Below are positions 8,830 to 17,132 of a stretch of DNA of 64,000 nucleotides, one piece after another. A program made the translations under genes and the position numbers. The stretch's first letter is position 1. Every line of letters begins with the position of its first letter. Source of the DNA: Psychrobacter immobilis (lineage in GTDB: Bacteria > Pseudomonadota > Gammaproteobacteria > Pseudomonadales > Moraxellaceae); the NCBI RefSeq assembly GCF_904846065.1, contig NZ_CAJGZV010000001.1:2356001-2420000 (forward strand), in the 5' to 3' direction. The notes beneath the pieces were generated by a model. That model was not told where the DNA came from, ran no database searches, and saw only the letters and a list, made by a program, of their open reading frames with translations.

Positions 8830-9876
8830 ATGACTGTCAGTACCTACAATCCAGCCGACCATGCGACCAACCAAAACGCTCATGTGCACAGTGGTAATCA
8901 TCACAGCAATGGTAATGATAATCACAGTCATGCCGATCACACCCCTACTGGTCGCGGTGATGATATTCTTAGAGTAATGCCAACCTTGTCTGATTTGCAA
9001 AAACCGCATTCTGACCAAGAGTTCATCGAAAAAGCAATGGCGGAAGAGCGCAGCAACCATAAAAATCTGATTGCCTCTAGCCGTGATGAGCTGCCCTCAG
9101 TGACGGTCAATGGGGTGATGATAGATAGAACCAATATCGCCCAAGAGCTGCAATATCATCCAGCAGAAAACAAAGAAGACGCCGTCTTTTTAGCGACGCA
9201 AGCCTTAGTAGTGCGCGAATTACTGAGATTGGCGGTTTTAGATGAGCCAAGCCTTAATGAAGCGGCATGGGAAAACGACGAAGAGCAAGCTATTTCTACT
9301 TTAATAGACAAAAACGTTCAAGCAACGATGCCAGATATGGCAACCTGTGAGCGCTATTATAAGCAGAATATGACTGACTTTAAGACTGACCCCATTATGA
9401 CCGTACGCCATATTTTATTGGCATGCCCGCCTGAAGATGGTGATGAGCGCTTAAAACTTAAAAAAACCGCGTACGAGTTTATCGAACAAATCAAAAATAA
9501 CGCCAATCCTGATGCCGAGTTTATCCAGTTAGCACGCCAACATTCGGCCTGCCCTTCAAAAGAGCAAGGTGGCGAACTGGGTGTGATTAGCAAAGGTCAA
9601 ACCGTACCAGAATTTGAAGGTGTATTATTTAAGCTCGATAAAGGACTTGCGCCAAGCCCTATCGAAAGCCGTTACGGTTTTCATATCGTTGAGGTGCTCA
9701 ATAAAGAACCTGGGATACAGATGACTTATGAGCAAGTCAGCCCTGCGATCCATAACAAATTGAGCCAACAAGCCTTTCACCAATCATTATGCGATTACTT
9801 GTTTACCTTAGCGCATGAGGCTGATATCCAAGGTATCGAGATGACGCTTGAGCAAGAGAATATCTTCCGCGGCTAA
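8830..9876 (+). CDS. Parvulin-type peptidyl-prolyl isomerase of the nar cluster
   Basis: 348-aa protein without an obvious signal peptide, so probably cytoplasmic. Residues about 188-297 form a parvulin (PpiC/rotamase) domain: MTVRHILLA, then QGGELGVISKGQTVPEFE, and RYGFHIVEV. The N-terminal 40 residues contain eight histidines (HVHSGNHHSNG and NHSHADH), a possible metal-binding tail. Residues about 60-180 form a helical NifM/SurA-like region. Isomerases of this type accompany narGHJI in several gammaproteobacteria, presumably helping nitrate reductase maturation; that role is inferred from context. Start ATG preceded by GTGGAGC. The family is clear, the client protein is not. Confidence 0.9.
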   Translation: MTVSTYNPADHATNQNAHVHSGNHHSNGNDNHSHADHTPTGRGDDILRVMPTLSDLQKPHSDQEFIEKAMAEERSNHKNLIASSRDELPSVTVNGVMIDRTNIAQELQYHPAENKEDAVFLATQALVVRELLRLAVLDEPSLNEAAWENDEEQAISTLIDKNVQATMPDMATCERYYKQNMTDFKTDPIMTVRHILLACPPEDGDERLKLKKTAYEFIEQIKNNANPDAEFIQLARQHSACPSKEQGGELGVISKGQTVPEFEGVLFKLDKGLAPSPIESRYGFHIVEVLNKEPGIQMTYEQVSPAIHNKLSQQAFHQSLCDYLFTLAHEADIQGIEMTLEQENIFRG

Positions 9877-10020
9877 GCAGTCCGCTGTCGGTCACTTAAT
9901 TCTTATGTTATAAAGTAGCTGCTATGGTATAAAGGTTCTTGTGATACAACACCCTTTTTATGCTATGTGTCGTTCAATATCAATAACACAGTTCAATATT
10001 AATAAAATGAGTAGACGTTT

Positions 10021-11316
10021 ATGATTACGGTTGCAGGACTTATCTCTGAAATACAGCAGCGCATAGAAGCTTATAATACTAACGACTATCCGCTACATAA
10101 AAGAGCGGTCGCAAGCTACGACTTATTAGACAGCCGTCATCATATATTGGCAGAAGATATTGTCTCGCCTTTTGCAATACCAAGACAAAATCTATCGGCG
10201 ATGGATGGTTATGCGATCGCTAAAGACAGCCTACTCTCAGCAGACAGCACGATTGATATCGTGGGTGAATCACAAGCGGGCAGTCCTTATAGTGGCGACA
10301 TTTCAGCAGGACAAGGGGTGCGTATATTTACCGGTGCGGTCGTTCCTGATAGCTGCGATACGGTCATCATGCAAGAGAACACCAACTTTGCCGCCATAAA
10401 AGGCAGCATTGATAAATCACAGCCTTATGCCATCACTCTAAGTAAAGACGCTAAGCATGATGACAATATCCGTAAACAAGGCGAAGAAATTGAAGCTGGC
10501 GAAGTGGTTTTATTAAAAGGTAAACGCTTAAATCCTAGTGATATCAGCCTATTGGCTAATTTAGGGCTCGATAAAGTCAATGTTTATCAGCCTTTAACCG
10601 TTGGTGTACTCGCAACCGGTGATGAGCTAGTGGCCATTGGCAATGAGCTGACGAGTTTGGCGCAAATCTATAACTCGAACACGCCTACCCTAAAAAGCTT
10701 ACTCGCTGATTTACCCATTACTATTCGTGATTATGGCATTATCCCAGATGACTTAGATAAAACCACCGCCGCCGTAACCCAAGCCATGCAAGAGTGTGAC
10801 GTCCTTATCTCTACGGCTGGGGTATCGGTTGGCGATTATGATTTTTTAACCACTGTCATTGGGCAGCTTGGGCAGATTAACCACTATAAAGTCGCGATGA
10901 AACCCGGTAAGCCATTTGTCTTTGGCGAGCTGACTAAAGATCTTGCCAAGCCCGTGCTATATTTCGGCTTGCCCGGCAATCCGCTATCGACCATCGTTGG
11001 TAGCCTACAATTTGTGATCCCAGCCTTGTGGCAAATGGCAGGCGCTGCGCCACAAGAGCGACCCATGCAGTTAAGTCTCACTGCAACGCTTAAAAATGAT
11101 ATCAAAAAATCAGCGGGACGGATGGATTTTCAAAGAGGCATATTATCCCAAAACGAACTTGGCGATTTCCAAGTTGAAAGCTTTACCAAGCAACAATCGC
11201 ACCGTATCAAACAACTAAGCCATGCCAATTGTTTTATTGTCTTGGCACAAGATTCTGGCAATGTAGCCGCTGGTGAAACCGTAAAAGTGCAACCTTTCCC
11301 TTGGTTGCATCGCTGA
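10021..11316 (+). CDS. moeA: Molybdopterin molybdenumtransferase MoeA
   Basis: Inserts molybdate into adenylylated molybdopterin, the last step of basic molybdenum-cofactor synthesis, in the cytoplasm. 431 aa with expected landmarks: LSAMDGYA near residue 60, GVLATGDELV, the nucleotide-fold motif STAGVSVGDYDFL, and GLPGNPLST in the MogA-like domain. Starts at an ATG with a poor ribosome site after a 144-bp AT-rich spacer containing two copies of GTTCAATAT(C/T)AATAA at about 9970-10010. First of the cofactor genes; it may be transcribed separately from nar. Confidence 0.96.
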   Translation: MITVAGLISEIQQRIEAYNTNDYPLHKRAVASYDLLDSRHHILAEDIVSPFAIPRQNLSAMDGYAIAKDSLLSADSTIDIVGESQAGSPYSGDISAGQGVRIFTGAVVPDSCDTVIMQENTNFAAIKGSIDKSQPYAITLSKDAKHDDNIRKQGEEIEAGEVVLLKGKRLNPSDISLLANLGLDKVNVYQPLTVGVLATGDELVAIGNELTSLAQIYNSNTPTLKSLLADLPITIRDYGIIPDDLDKTTAAVTQAMQECDVLISTAGVSVGDYDFLTTVIGQLGQINHYKVAMKPGKPFVFGELTKDLAKPVLYFGLPGNPLSTIVGSLQFVIPALWQMAGAAPQERPMQLSLTATLKNDIKKSAGRMDFQRGILSQNELGDFQVESFTKQQSHRIKQLSHANCFIVLAQDSGNVAAGETVKVQPFPWLHR

Positions 11317-11378
11317 ATAATAGCTAAAAAGCTAAATAATTGCATCATTAATAACGGTATAGCTAAAAAGCTGCATGA

Positions 11379-11433
11379 CTAATCAATGGTATAAAGCGTT
11401 ACACAGTTAATCATTCTTTATACTGTTGATTAG
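11379..11433 (+). other. Long wobble-paired stem-loop in the moeA-moaA spacer
   Basis: Two 18-nt arms (11379-11396 and 11416-11433) pair over their full length in RNA, including two adjacent G-U pairs where the DNA copies differ, with a 19-nt loop. No T tract follows. A further, weaker stem around 11453-11493 (CTTGG / CCAAG) encloses TGATTTTAAAAATCA. The 11317-11647 spacer is thus structured, in a position (before moaA) where Moco-sensing leaders occur in other gammaproteobacteria. I do not recognise the Moco motif itself. Confidence 0.5.
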
Positions 11434-11496
11434 CCATGAATCATGAGAAACTGCTTGGGGCGTATGTTGATTTTAAAAATCATAACCAAGTAGCAT

Positions 11497-11564
11497 CTAC
11501 TACTTTAGTGGTAGTTTTTGGGTCACTTACGGTGAATGGTTATTTGCTAGCAAGCTGTCATAAT
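11497..11564 (+). promoter_or_regulatory. Candidate moaA promoter with NarL-like palindrome
   Basis: CTACTACTTTAGTGGTAG at 11497-11514 is a near-perfect palindrome (one mismatched base pair apart from the centre) and matches the narG upstream palindrome at 15 of 18 positions. A -10-like CATAAT lies at 11559-11564, 44 nt downstream, the same gap as at narG. The start codon is 134 bp from the palindrome (150 bp at narG). This suggests shared nitrate-responsive control; the binding protein is inferred. Confidence 0.5.
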
Positions 11565-11647
11565 CGTGTTTAAATAGAACTTCCCACTCACAACCTGAGG
11601 CAACGCCTAAAAGTACACACTATACTTAATATTAATGGTAATCATCT

Positions 11648-12763
11648 ATGAACCATCTTGCCCCTACCCTAGGTAATGCGCAATTGTATTCGCCTGCCGC
11701 TGCACCCGTTATTTTTGATGGTGACTCATCATCGAACGTTGCGACGAAAGCTGCTAGCACGTCGACGTATTTTCCGGTCACGCTCTCTCAACCATTAACC
11801 GATGGTTTCGCACGACGTCTCACCTATTTGCGTCTATCGATTACTGATTTCTGTAATTTTCGCTGTGAGTATTGCCTGCCAGATGGCTATCAAGGCAAAC
11901 CCCCACAAAACGAGCTTAGCGTCACTGAAATTGCCAGGTTAATCCGCGGCTTTGCCGAAGTTGGCACTAAAAAAGTCAGAATTACTGGCGGTGAACCCTC
12001 TATACGCCGTGATGTGGTAGATATTATTAAAACCATCAAAAATACCGAAGGCATTGAAACGGTTGCCATGACCAGTAATGGGTATAAGCTTGGTAAGCAC
12101 TTAGCTAACTGGCAAGCGGCTGGACTGAATCAGCTTAATATCAGTATGGACAGCTTTGATGCCGCAACCTTCCATAAAATGACTGGCTTTGATATGTTGC
12201 CACAATTACTGGCTGATATGGATACCTTACTGGCAACCACAGATATTAAGCTAAAAATAAACAGTATCTTAATGGCTGAGACTGCTTTTGAAAATTTGAT
12301 GAATGCCATCGAATACATCAAAAACAGAGCGGTCACTTATCGCTTTATTGAATTTATGCAGACCAGTGATAATAGCGATTTATTTTTTGCGCAGCATGCA
12401 CAGTCCGATATTATTACCAATTATTTATTAAAAAATGGCTGGCAAACCCATATACGTGGCAGCAACGATGGTCCAGCGATAGAATACAGCCATCCAGATT
12501 ATAAAGGTCGTATTGGTATGATTGCCCCTTACGCTGCTCATTTTTGTGATAGCTGCAATCGCTTACGGGTTAGCAGTCAAGGCAAAGTACATTTATGCCT
12601 ATTTGACCAAGGTAATTACGATATTCGTCAGCATCTGGAACAAGATGATGTCGCAGGACTTGTTAATACCCTCCATAGCTTTATGCCAATCAAACCTGAA
12701 CATCATCATCTTCATGAATCAAACAGCGGCATGATGAATAATTTGTCGATGATTGGTGGATAA
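11648..12763 (+). CDS. moaA: GTP 3',8-cyclase MoaA
   Basis: Radical-SAM enzyme that, with MoaC, turns GTP into cyclic pyranopterin phosphate, the first step of molybdenum-cofactor synthesis. The N-terminal cluster is Cys69, Cys73, Cys76 (CNFRCEYC); the C-terminal substrate-binding cluster is Cys300, Cys303, Cys317 (CDSCNRLRVSS and VHLC). The protein ends in Gly-Gly, the conserved MoaA tail needed for activity. About 45 residues precede the usual start of the family, a low-complexity extension. Start ATG has no strong ribosome site. Heads the moaA-moaB-mobA-moaC-moaD-moaE run. Confidence 0.97.
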   Translation: MNHLAPTLGNAQLYSPAAAPVIFDGDSSSNVATKAASTSTYFPVTLSQPLTDGFARRLTYLRLSITDFCNFRCEYCLPDGYQGKPPQNELSVTEIARLIRGFAEVGTKKVRITGGEPSIRRDVVDIIKTIKNTEGIETVAMTSNGYKLGKHLANWQAAGLNQLNISMDSFDAATFHKMTGFDMLPQLLADMDTLLATTDIKLKINSILMAETAFENLMNAIEYIKNRAVTYRFIEFMQTSDNSDLFFAQHAQSDIITNYLLKNGWQTHIRGSNDGPAIEYSHPDYKGRIGMIAPYAAHFCDSCNRLRVSSQGKVHLCLFDQGNYDIRQHLEQDDVAGLVNTLHSFMPIKPEHHHLHESNSGMMNNLSMIGG

Positions 12764-12829
12764 AATCAATAATGTATCAATAATAAAAACTTCTATTTCC
12801 ATAACAAGCGTATTTATTAAGGATTATTC

Positions 12830-13360
12830 ATGAGTAAGCTGCAAGCACCCTTTACCCCGCTTAATATCGCCATCTTAACGGTTTCTGATAGTCGTACTCT
12901 TGCAGAAGATACCTCAGGGCAGTATTTGGTTGACCAACTGACCACAGCAGGTCATCAGCTGGCTGATCGTCAGCTGATTATTGATGATATTTATAAGATC
13001 AGAGCCGTCATCAGCGGTTGGATTGCCGACCCAAATGTGCACGCTATTATCACCACTGGCGGTACTGGCTTTTATATCCGAGACAGTATGCCAGAGGCGG
13101 TTGGCGTATTATTTGATAAATCGGTCGATGGCTTTGGTGAAATGTTCCGCTTAATCTCAAAAGACGATATCGGCATGTCGACGATTCAATCTCGCGCTGT
13201 GGCTGGTATGGCAAATGGCACGGGCATTTTTTGCTTACCCGGCTCATCAGGCGCTTGCCGCACTGCTTGGGAAGGTATCTTACAAGAGCAGCTCGATAGC
13301 CGCACGCGTCCTTGTAACTTTGTGCCGCACTTTATGCGCACCAATCCAGGTCACGATTGA
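12830..13360 (+). CDS. moaB: MoaB/Mog-type molybdopterin adenylyltransferase
   Basis: Member of the MoaB/Mog family that activates molybdopterin by adenylylation before molybdate insertion by MoeA. 176 aa; ILTVSDSRTLAEDTSG and ITTGGTGFYIRDSMPEAV are the family's binding motifs. Sits 66 bp after moaA and 3 bp before mobA. No separate mog gene occurs in this cluster, so this protein may supply the adenylyltransferase activity; that is inferred. Confidence 0.93.
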   Translation: MSKLQAPFTPLNIAILTVSDSRTLAEDTSGQYLVDQLTTAGHQLADRQLIIDDIYKIRAVISGWIADPNVHAIITTGGTGFYIRDSMPEAVGVLFDKSVDGFGEMFRLISKDDIGMSTIQSRAVAGMANGTGIFCLPGSSGACRTAWEGILQEQLDSRTRPCNFVPHFMRTNPGHD

Positions 13361-13363
13361 TTC

Positions 13364-14149
13364 ATGGTCGATGTTGCAGATAGATTAATCGAAGTAGATA
13401 AATGCAATCGCTTAGTAGGTATCGTTATTTTGGCGGGCGGCGCCTCCAAGCGTATGGGATCGCCAAAAGCTGAGCTTATCTTACCAACAGGTGAGCGTTT
13501 GCTTGATTATCATGTCAGACAAGCGCTTGAATTAAGTGCCGCGATGATGAGCGATCTACCTATTATGATTGCCGACAATGGACGTGGCTTTAGCATCCAT
13601 GCAGATTTGACTAAGAAAAAACCACAGTCGTCAATTTTTCATATTGCTGACTATCTTTCGGTTGATAATATTTCGGTTAACAACATCTCTAGCAATGAAT
13701 TTTCTAGTAATCATAATAAATCGATTGAAACCGGTGGCGCGTTGGTAGCGATTGAAGCAGCGCTACAATCATTAAAACGTTTGGCAAGTTCAAACCCATT
13801 AACGAAAGAGGCAAACTGGCAGCAATCTTGGCTGCTGGTCATTAGCTGTGATAGCTTGATTCCTATCAGCGATTTATGGCAAAAACTGCAACCTTATACC
13901 ACGCAGGCTGATGGTAAATCTGTCATTTGTTTAACCGATGACAGCCATTTATATCCATTATTAGGTTTATATCGTTTAAGTATTGAACCTGATTTAAAGG
14001 ATTATATTGACGATGGACAGCGGCAAGTAATGAAGTTTATTCAGCCAATTGTGCAGCCCGTCCCTTTCGCAAGAGATTGGCAGTATTTGACCAATTTTAA
14101 TACGCCTAAAGATTTTGAGCATGCCTGTTTAGCTTTAAATAACTTATAA
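13364..14149 (+). CDS. mobA: Molybdenum cofactor guanylyltransferase MobA
   Basis: Attaches GMP to molybdopterin to form the bis-MGD cofactor used by NarG. 261 aa, longer than E. coli MobA. The nucleotidyltransferase signature VILAGGASKRMGSPKAEL lies at residues about 21-38. An Asn/Ser-rich insertion (about residues 100-124, repeated DNISVNNISS-like) is probably a surface loop. Start 3 bp after moaB with no strong ribosome site of its own, consistent with translational coupling. The C-terminal half is more diverged than the signature. Confidence 0.9.
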   Translation: MVDVADRLIEVDKCNRLVGIVILAGGASKRMGSPKAELILPTGERLLDYHVRQALELSAAMMSDLPIMIADNGRGFSIHADLTKKKPQSSIFHIADYLSVDNISVNNISSNEFSSNHNKSIETGGALVAIEAALQSLKRLASSNPLTKEANWQQSWLLVISCDSLIPISDLWQKLQPYTTQADGKSVICLTDDSHLYPLLGLYRLSIEPDLKDYIDDGQRQVMKFIQPIVQPVPFARDWQYLTNFNTPKDFEHACLALNNL

Positions 14150-14217
14150 ACTAAACGACTTATAAAAAGGTTTATTGAGAGAAACTAGCTTTCAGAAAAA
14201 CTGACCATTTAAGAGAA

Positions 14218-14742
14218 ATGAAAATGAATAGCGACCAAGTAAACAACAATAATAAAAACAATCAATCCGGCTTATCGCATTTAGATAGCGACGGTGATAT
14301 CACCATGGTCGATGTGAGTGGCAAAACAGCGAGCACCAGAGAAGCACATGCAAGCGGACAAGTGGTTTTTCCCGCGGACATTTATAAGCAAATCAAAGCA
14401 GCGGACGGTATGACCAAAAAAGGTAGCATCACCCAAACTGCTCATATTGCCGGTATCATGGCTGCCAAACGCACCCATGACCTGATTCCACTTTGCCATC
14501 CTCTGCCCTTAGATAAAATTAGCTTAAGCTTTGAATACGATGATGCAAACCATAGCGTTACTGTGACTGCCACGGTTAAAGTCACCCATAAAACTGGGGT
14601 AGAAATGGAAGCATTAACCGCTGTCAGTGTCGCTTGCTTGACCATTTATGACATGACCAAAGCCATCTCACATGACATTGTGATTGATAATATCCATCTC
14701 ATGAAAAAAACCGGCGGTAAATCCGACTATCAACATGCCTGA
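14218..14742 (+). CDS. moaC: Cyclic pyranopterin monophosphate synthase MoaC
   Basis: Partner of MoaA in forming cyclic pyranopterin phosphate. 174 aa; motifs LCHPLPLDKISL, GVEMEALTAVSVACLTIYDM and a C-terminal KTGGKSDY are diagnostic. The N-terminus carries an Asn-rich stretch (DQVNNNNKNNQSG) before the conserved LSHLDSDGDITMVDVSGK. The ATG at 14218 or the one at 14224 could start the protein; both follow AAGAGAA. Confidence 0.96.
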   Translation: MKMNSDQVNNNNKNNQSGLSHLDSDGDITMVDVSGKTASTREAHASGQVVFPADIYKQIKAADGMTKKGSITQTAHIAGIMAAKRTHDLIPLCHPLPLDKISLSFEYDDANHSVTVTATVKVTHKTGVEMEALTAVSVACLTIYDMTKAISHDIVIDNIHLMKKTGGKSDYQHA

Positions 14743-14794
14743 AAGTAATTTGAAAACTATAAAGTTAAGCAGTTCATAAATAAGGGAGATTGCT

Positions 14795-15085
14795 ATGAGC
14801 ACTTTAATAGAAAGCAATACAGATTCAGAGATAAATACCATGATGAATATTAACGTCTTATATTTCGCTAGCTTAGCTGATGAAGCCAATTGTCATGAAG
14901 AAACAGTCACTGTGCCACAGTCAACTTCATTGACCGAGCTGTATGAACAGCTGAGCCAAAAGCATCGCTTTAGTCGTCCGCAGTCGGAGCTACGCGTGGC
15001 AGTAAATGATTACTTTGCTAAGTGGACAGATGAGATTTATGAGGGTGATAGTGTGGTTTTTATCACCCCAGTGGCTGGTGGTTAA
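14795..15085 (+). CDS. moaD: Molybdopterin synthase small subunit MoaD
   Basis: Ubiquitin-like sulfur carrier that donates sulfur through its C-terminal thiocarboxylate to MoaE-bound precursor Z. 96 aa ending VFITPVAGG with the essential Gly-Gly. The start at 14795 is supported by AAGGGAG; this adds about 15 residues before the conserved INVLYFASLADEA core, and an internal ATG pair near 14840 would give the usual 81-aa size. Followed by moaE after 53 bp. Confidence 0.94.
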   Translation: MSTLIESNTDSEINTMMNINVLYFASLADEANCHEETVTVPQSTSLTELYEQLSQKHRFSRPQSELRVAVNDYFAKWTDEIYEGDSVVFITPVAGG

Positions 15086-15138
15086 AACCATTTAAATATC
15101 ATTTGTATCACTAAGAATCTTAAAAATAATACGAGAAA

Positions 15139-15636
15139 ATGGTTATGACAGACAATGTACACGGTCAATCGATGAGCATTAAACGTACCATTGATGAGGC
15201 GTACCTCATCGCTGAACGTGATGGTTTTGCGCTGTTAGATACCAATATTGATGAAAGTCGTCTTAAAAGCACCCTTGATAATGACAGTTGCGGCGCGTTT
15301 GTCTGCTTTGAAGGGCGGGTACGCAATCATAATAATGCCAGTAGCGTCAATCGTTTGACCTATTATGGTTATGAAGACCTTGCCATCAATCAAGGTCGCG
15401 CCATTATTGAAGAAGCCAAAAAGCGCTTTGAGATTACCCATGCCATTGCCATTCATCGTATCGGTGCATTAGAGATTGGTGATGTCGCTATTTGGGTTGG
15501 CGTGGTTTCCGCCCATCGCTATCCTGCCTTTGATGCTTGTCGCTGGATATTGGATACGATTAAAGCCGACATTCCAGTTTGGAAGCAAGAATATTACCAA
15601 GATGATTCATCTAAATGGCTTAGTAATAATGGGTAA
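15139..15636 (+). CDS. moaE: Molybdopterin synthase catalytic subunit MoaE
   Basis: Catalytic partner of MoaD in molybdopterin synthase. 165 aa; GAFVCFEGRVRNHN and LTYYGYEDLAINQG match the conserved substrate loop, then IAIHRIGALEIGDVAIWVGV, HRYPAFDACRWILDTIK and VPVWKQEYY-like (IPVWKQEYYQD), which carries the active-site Lys region. Starts at 15139, or at the second ATG six bases on; the ribosome site is weak. Completes the cofactor pathway in this cluster. Confidence 0.96.
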   Translation: MVMTDNVHGQSMSIKRTIDEAYLIAERDGFALLDTNIDESRLKSTLDNDSCGAFVCFEGRVRNHNNASSVNRLTYYGYEDLAINQGRAIIEEAKKRFEITHAIAIHRIGALEIGDVAIWVGVVSAHRYPAFDACRWILDTIKADIPVWKQEYYQDDSSKWLSNNG

Positions 15637-15719
15637 TAATGGCTACTCAAAGCGATAGCTAACCTTTAGTAATAATAGTGAGCGACACTGGCGAGCAATA
15701 ATAAGAAGGTTTTATAATA

Positions 15720-16565
15720 ATGATTAAATTAATAACCATATCATCAGCTTGCTTAGTATTAACGCTAACCGCTTGTAGCAAAGAGCAAACCACTCAGCCA
15801 GTCCAATCAGATGTCGATAACACCACTGAGCAGAGTCAAACACTGCGCATCGCAGCGGCTGCCAACTTATCAGATGTATTGCCTGAGATTATTGCGGGCT
15901 ATCAAATGGATAAAAACTTGCCTGCGCAAGAAATTGAGGTCAGCTATGCTTCTTCAGGTAAACTATATGCACAGATTGCCTCTGGCGCACCTTATGATTT
16001 ATTTTTGTCCGCCAATCAAGAATTTCCTGCCAAGCTGGTCAAAGATAAATTAGATGACGCCAACTCTGCTGACAAAACAACCCACGAGCCGTTTACTTAT
16101 ACTCAAGGTCAACTGGCACTATATAGTGTTAATAAATCCCTTAAAGAACTCAATCCTACTACCTTAAACGTATTATTGATGTCTGAGTCTGATAGCAAAA
16201 TCACCATTGCCAATCCAGAACTCGCCCCTTATGGCAAGTCGGCACAAGCCTATCTACAAACACAAAATATCTTTGACACTCTCACTGAGCAAAGTCGCAT
16301 TATTCAAGCTGAAAATATCGGGCAAGCGTTTCAATATGCGCACACTGGTAATGTCGATTATGGCTTTGTCGCTCAATCACAACTGACAGCGATTAAAGCC
16401 ACGCCTGAGCAGTTCTATACGTTAGCGCCAGACGCTTATCCTCCTATTTTGCAAGACGGGTTGGTGATTAGTGACACTACTGCCGCGACAGATTTTTCAA
16501 ACTATCTGCGCTCACCTACTGGACAGCAGTATTTTTCTGACGCAGGATATCTCGCTATAGAGTAA
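15720..16565 (+). CDS. modA: Molybdate-binding periplasmic lipoprotein ModA
   Basis: Substrate-binding component of a molybdate ABC importer. 281 aa with a lipoprotein signal (lipobox LTAC, Cys19) and the fold-typical start LRIAAAANLSDVLPEI. ASSGKLYAQIASGAPYDLFLSA and the ANPELAPYGKSAQAYL stretch are family motifs for the oxyanion-binding cleft. AAGAAGG precedes the start. Unusually, no modB or modC permease/ATPase gene follows; the next gene is on the opposite strand, so the rest of the importer must be elsewhere if it exists. Confidence 0.94.
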   Translation: MIKLITISSACLVLTLTACSKEQTTQPVQSDVDNTTEQSQTLRIAAAANLSDVLPEIIAGYQMDKNLPAQEIEVSYASSGKLYAQIASGAPYDLFLSANQEFPAKLVKDKLDDANSADKTTHEPFTYTQGQLALYSVNKSLKELNPTTLNVLLMSESDSKITIANPELAPYGKSAQAYLQTQNIFDTLTEQSRIIQAENIGQAFQYAHTGNVDYGFVAQSQLTAIKATPEQFYTLAPDAYPPILQDGLVISDTTAATDFSNYLRSPTGQQYFSDAGYLAIE

Positions 16566-16589
16566 GACAACTTTGATAAAAAATGTGCT

Positions 16590-17069
16590 CTAACGGTTCT
16601 CATCGGAGCGTTTAATACTGTCTGGACTGGCATCATAAATAGCCTCTAATTCTTCTGTTGTCAGATAGCGCTCAACGATAGGAAACAGTTCTCGTTCTTC
16701 AAAACGAATATGATCATATAGCAAGGTGGCGAGTTTTTTGACTTGTCCAACGGTGACGTGATTGCTTTGAGAGTGCGGCAAATCTCGAACCTCTGCCATG
16801 AGTGCATGCAGGGACTTGTGCTGCGCATCAAGTGTATTTAGTACCAATGCCACCTCAGGTTTGGAGCTGCTATGAGGCTGTAAGGCATGAGCCATTAGAT
16901 TGTCTTCAATCTGAAAATGCTGTTGCATCTCGTTAATATAAGACGTGATATTTAGCCAATGCTCGGCAATTACGTTAGGTTCATCAGCACACTCTTTAGC
17001 ATGGCGAGATAGATTTAGACCTAGATGATGTTGACGAGATAATGGTTGTAATTGTGCGACGCGTTTCAT
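16590..17069 (-). CDS. Hemerythrin HHE domain protein
   Basis: 159-aa soluble four-helix protein with carboxylate/histidine di-iron ligands spaced as in hemerythrin-like proteins: PLSRQHHLGLNLSRHAKE near the start, QHFQIEDNLMAH, LDAQHKSLHALM and LLYDHIRFEERELFP. Such proteins bind O2 or NO or store iron. Being convergent with modA and divergent from a CopD-like membrane gene at the end of a nitrate respiration cluster, a role in nitric-oxide or nitrosative-stress handling is plausible but inferred. Confidence 0.9.
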   Translation of the reverse strand: MKRVAQLQPLSRQHHLGLNLSRHAKECADEPNVIAEHWLNITSYINEMQQHFQIEDNLMAHALQPHSSSKPEVALVLNTLDAQHKSLHALMAEVRDLPHSQSNHVTVGQVKKLATLLYDHIRFEERELFPIVERYLTTEELEAIYDASPDSIKRSDENR

Positions 17070-17132
17070 GATTAAGTACCTCAGTTAATCGACATAAAGC
17101 CCTATGTCAGTGGCATTTAAGGATTGTTATCT

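Noticed and set aside
11321..11372. Direct repeat TAGCTAAAAAGCT at 11321 and 11360
   Set aside because: Only 13 bp, A-rich, just two copies; no supporting feature such as an att site.
11468..11485. TTGATTTTAAAAATCA as a possible FNR/ANR site before moaA
   Set aside because: The half-sites TGAT and ATCA are seven bases apart, whereas FNR requires four. It is better explained as the loop-closing part of an RNA stem.
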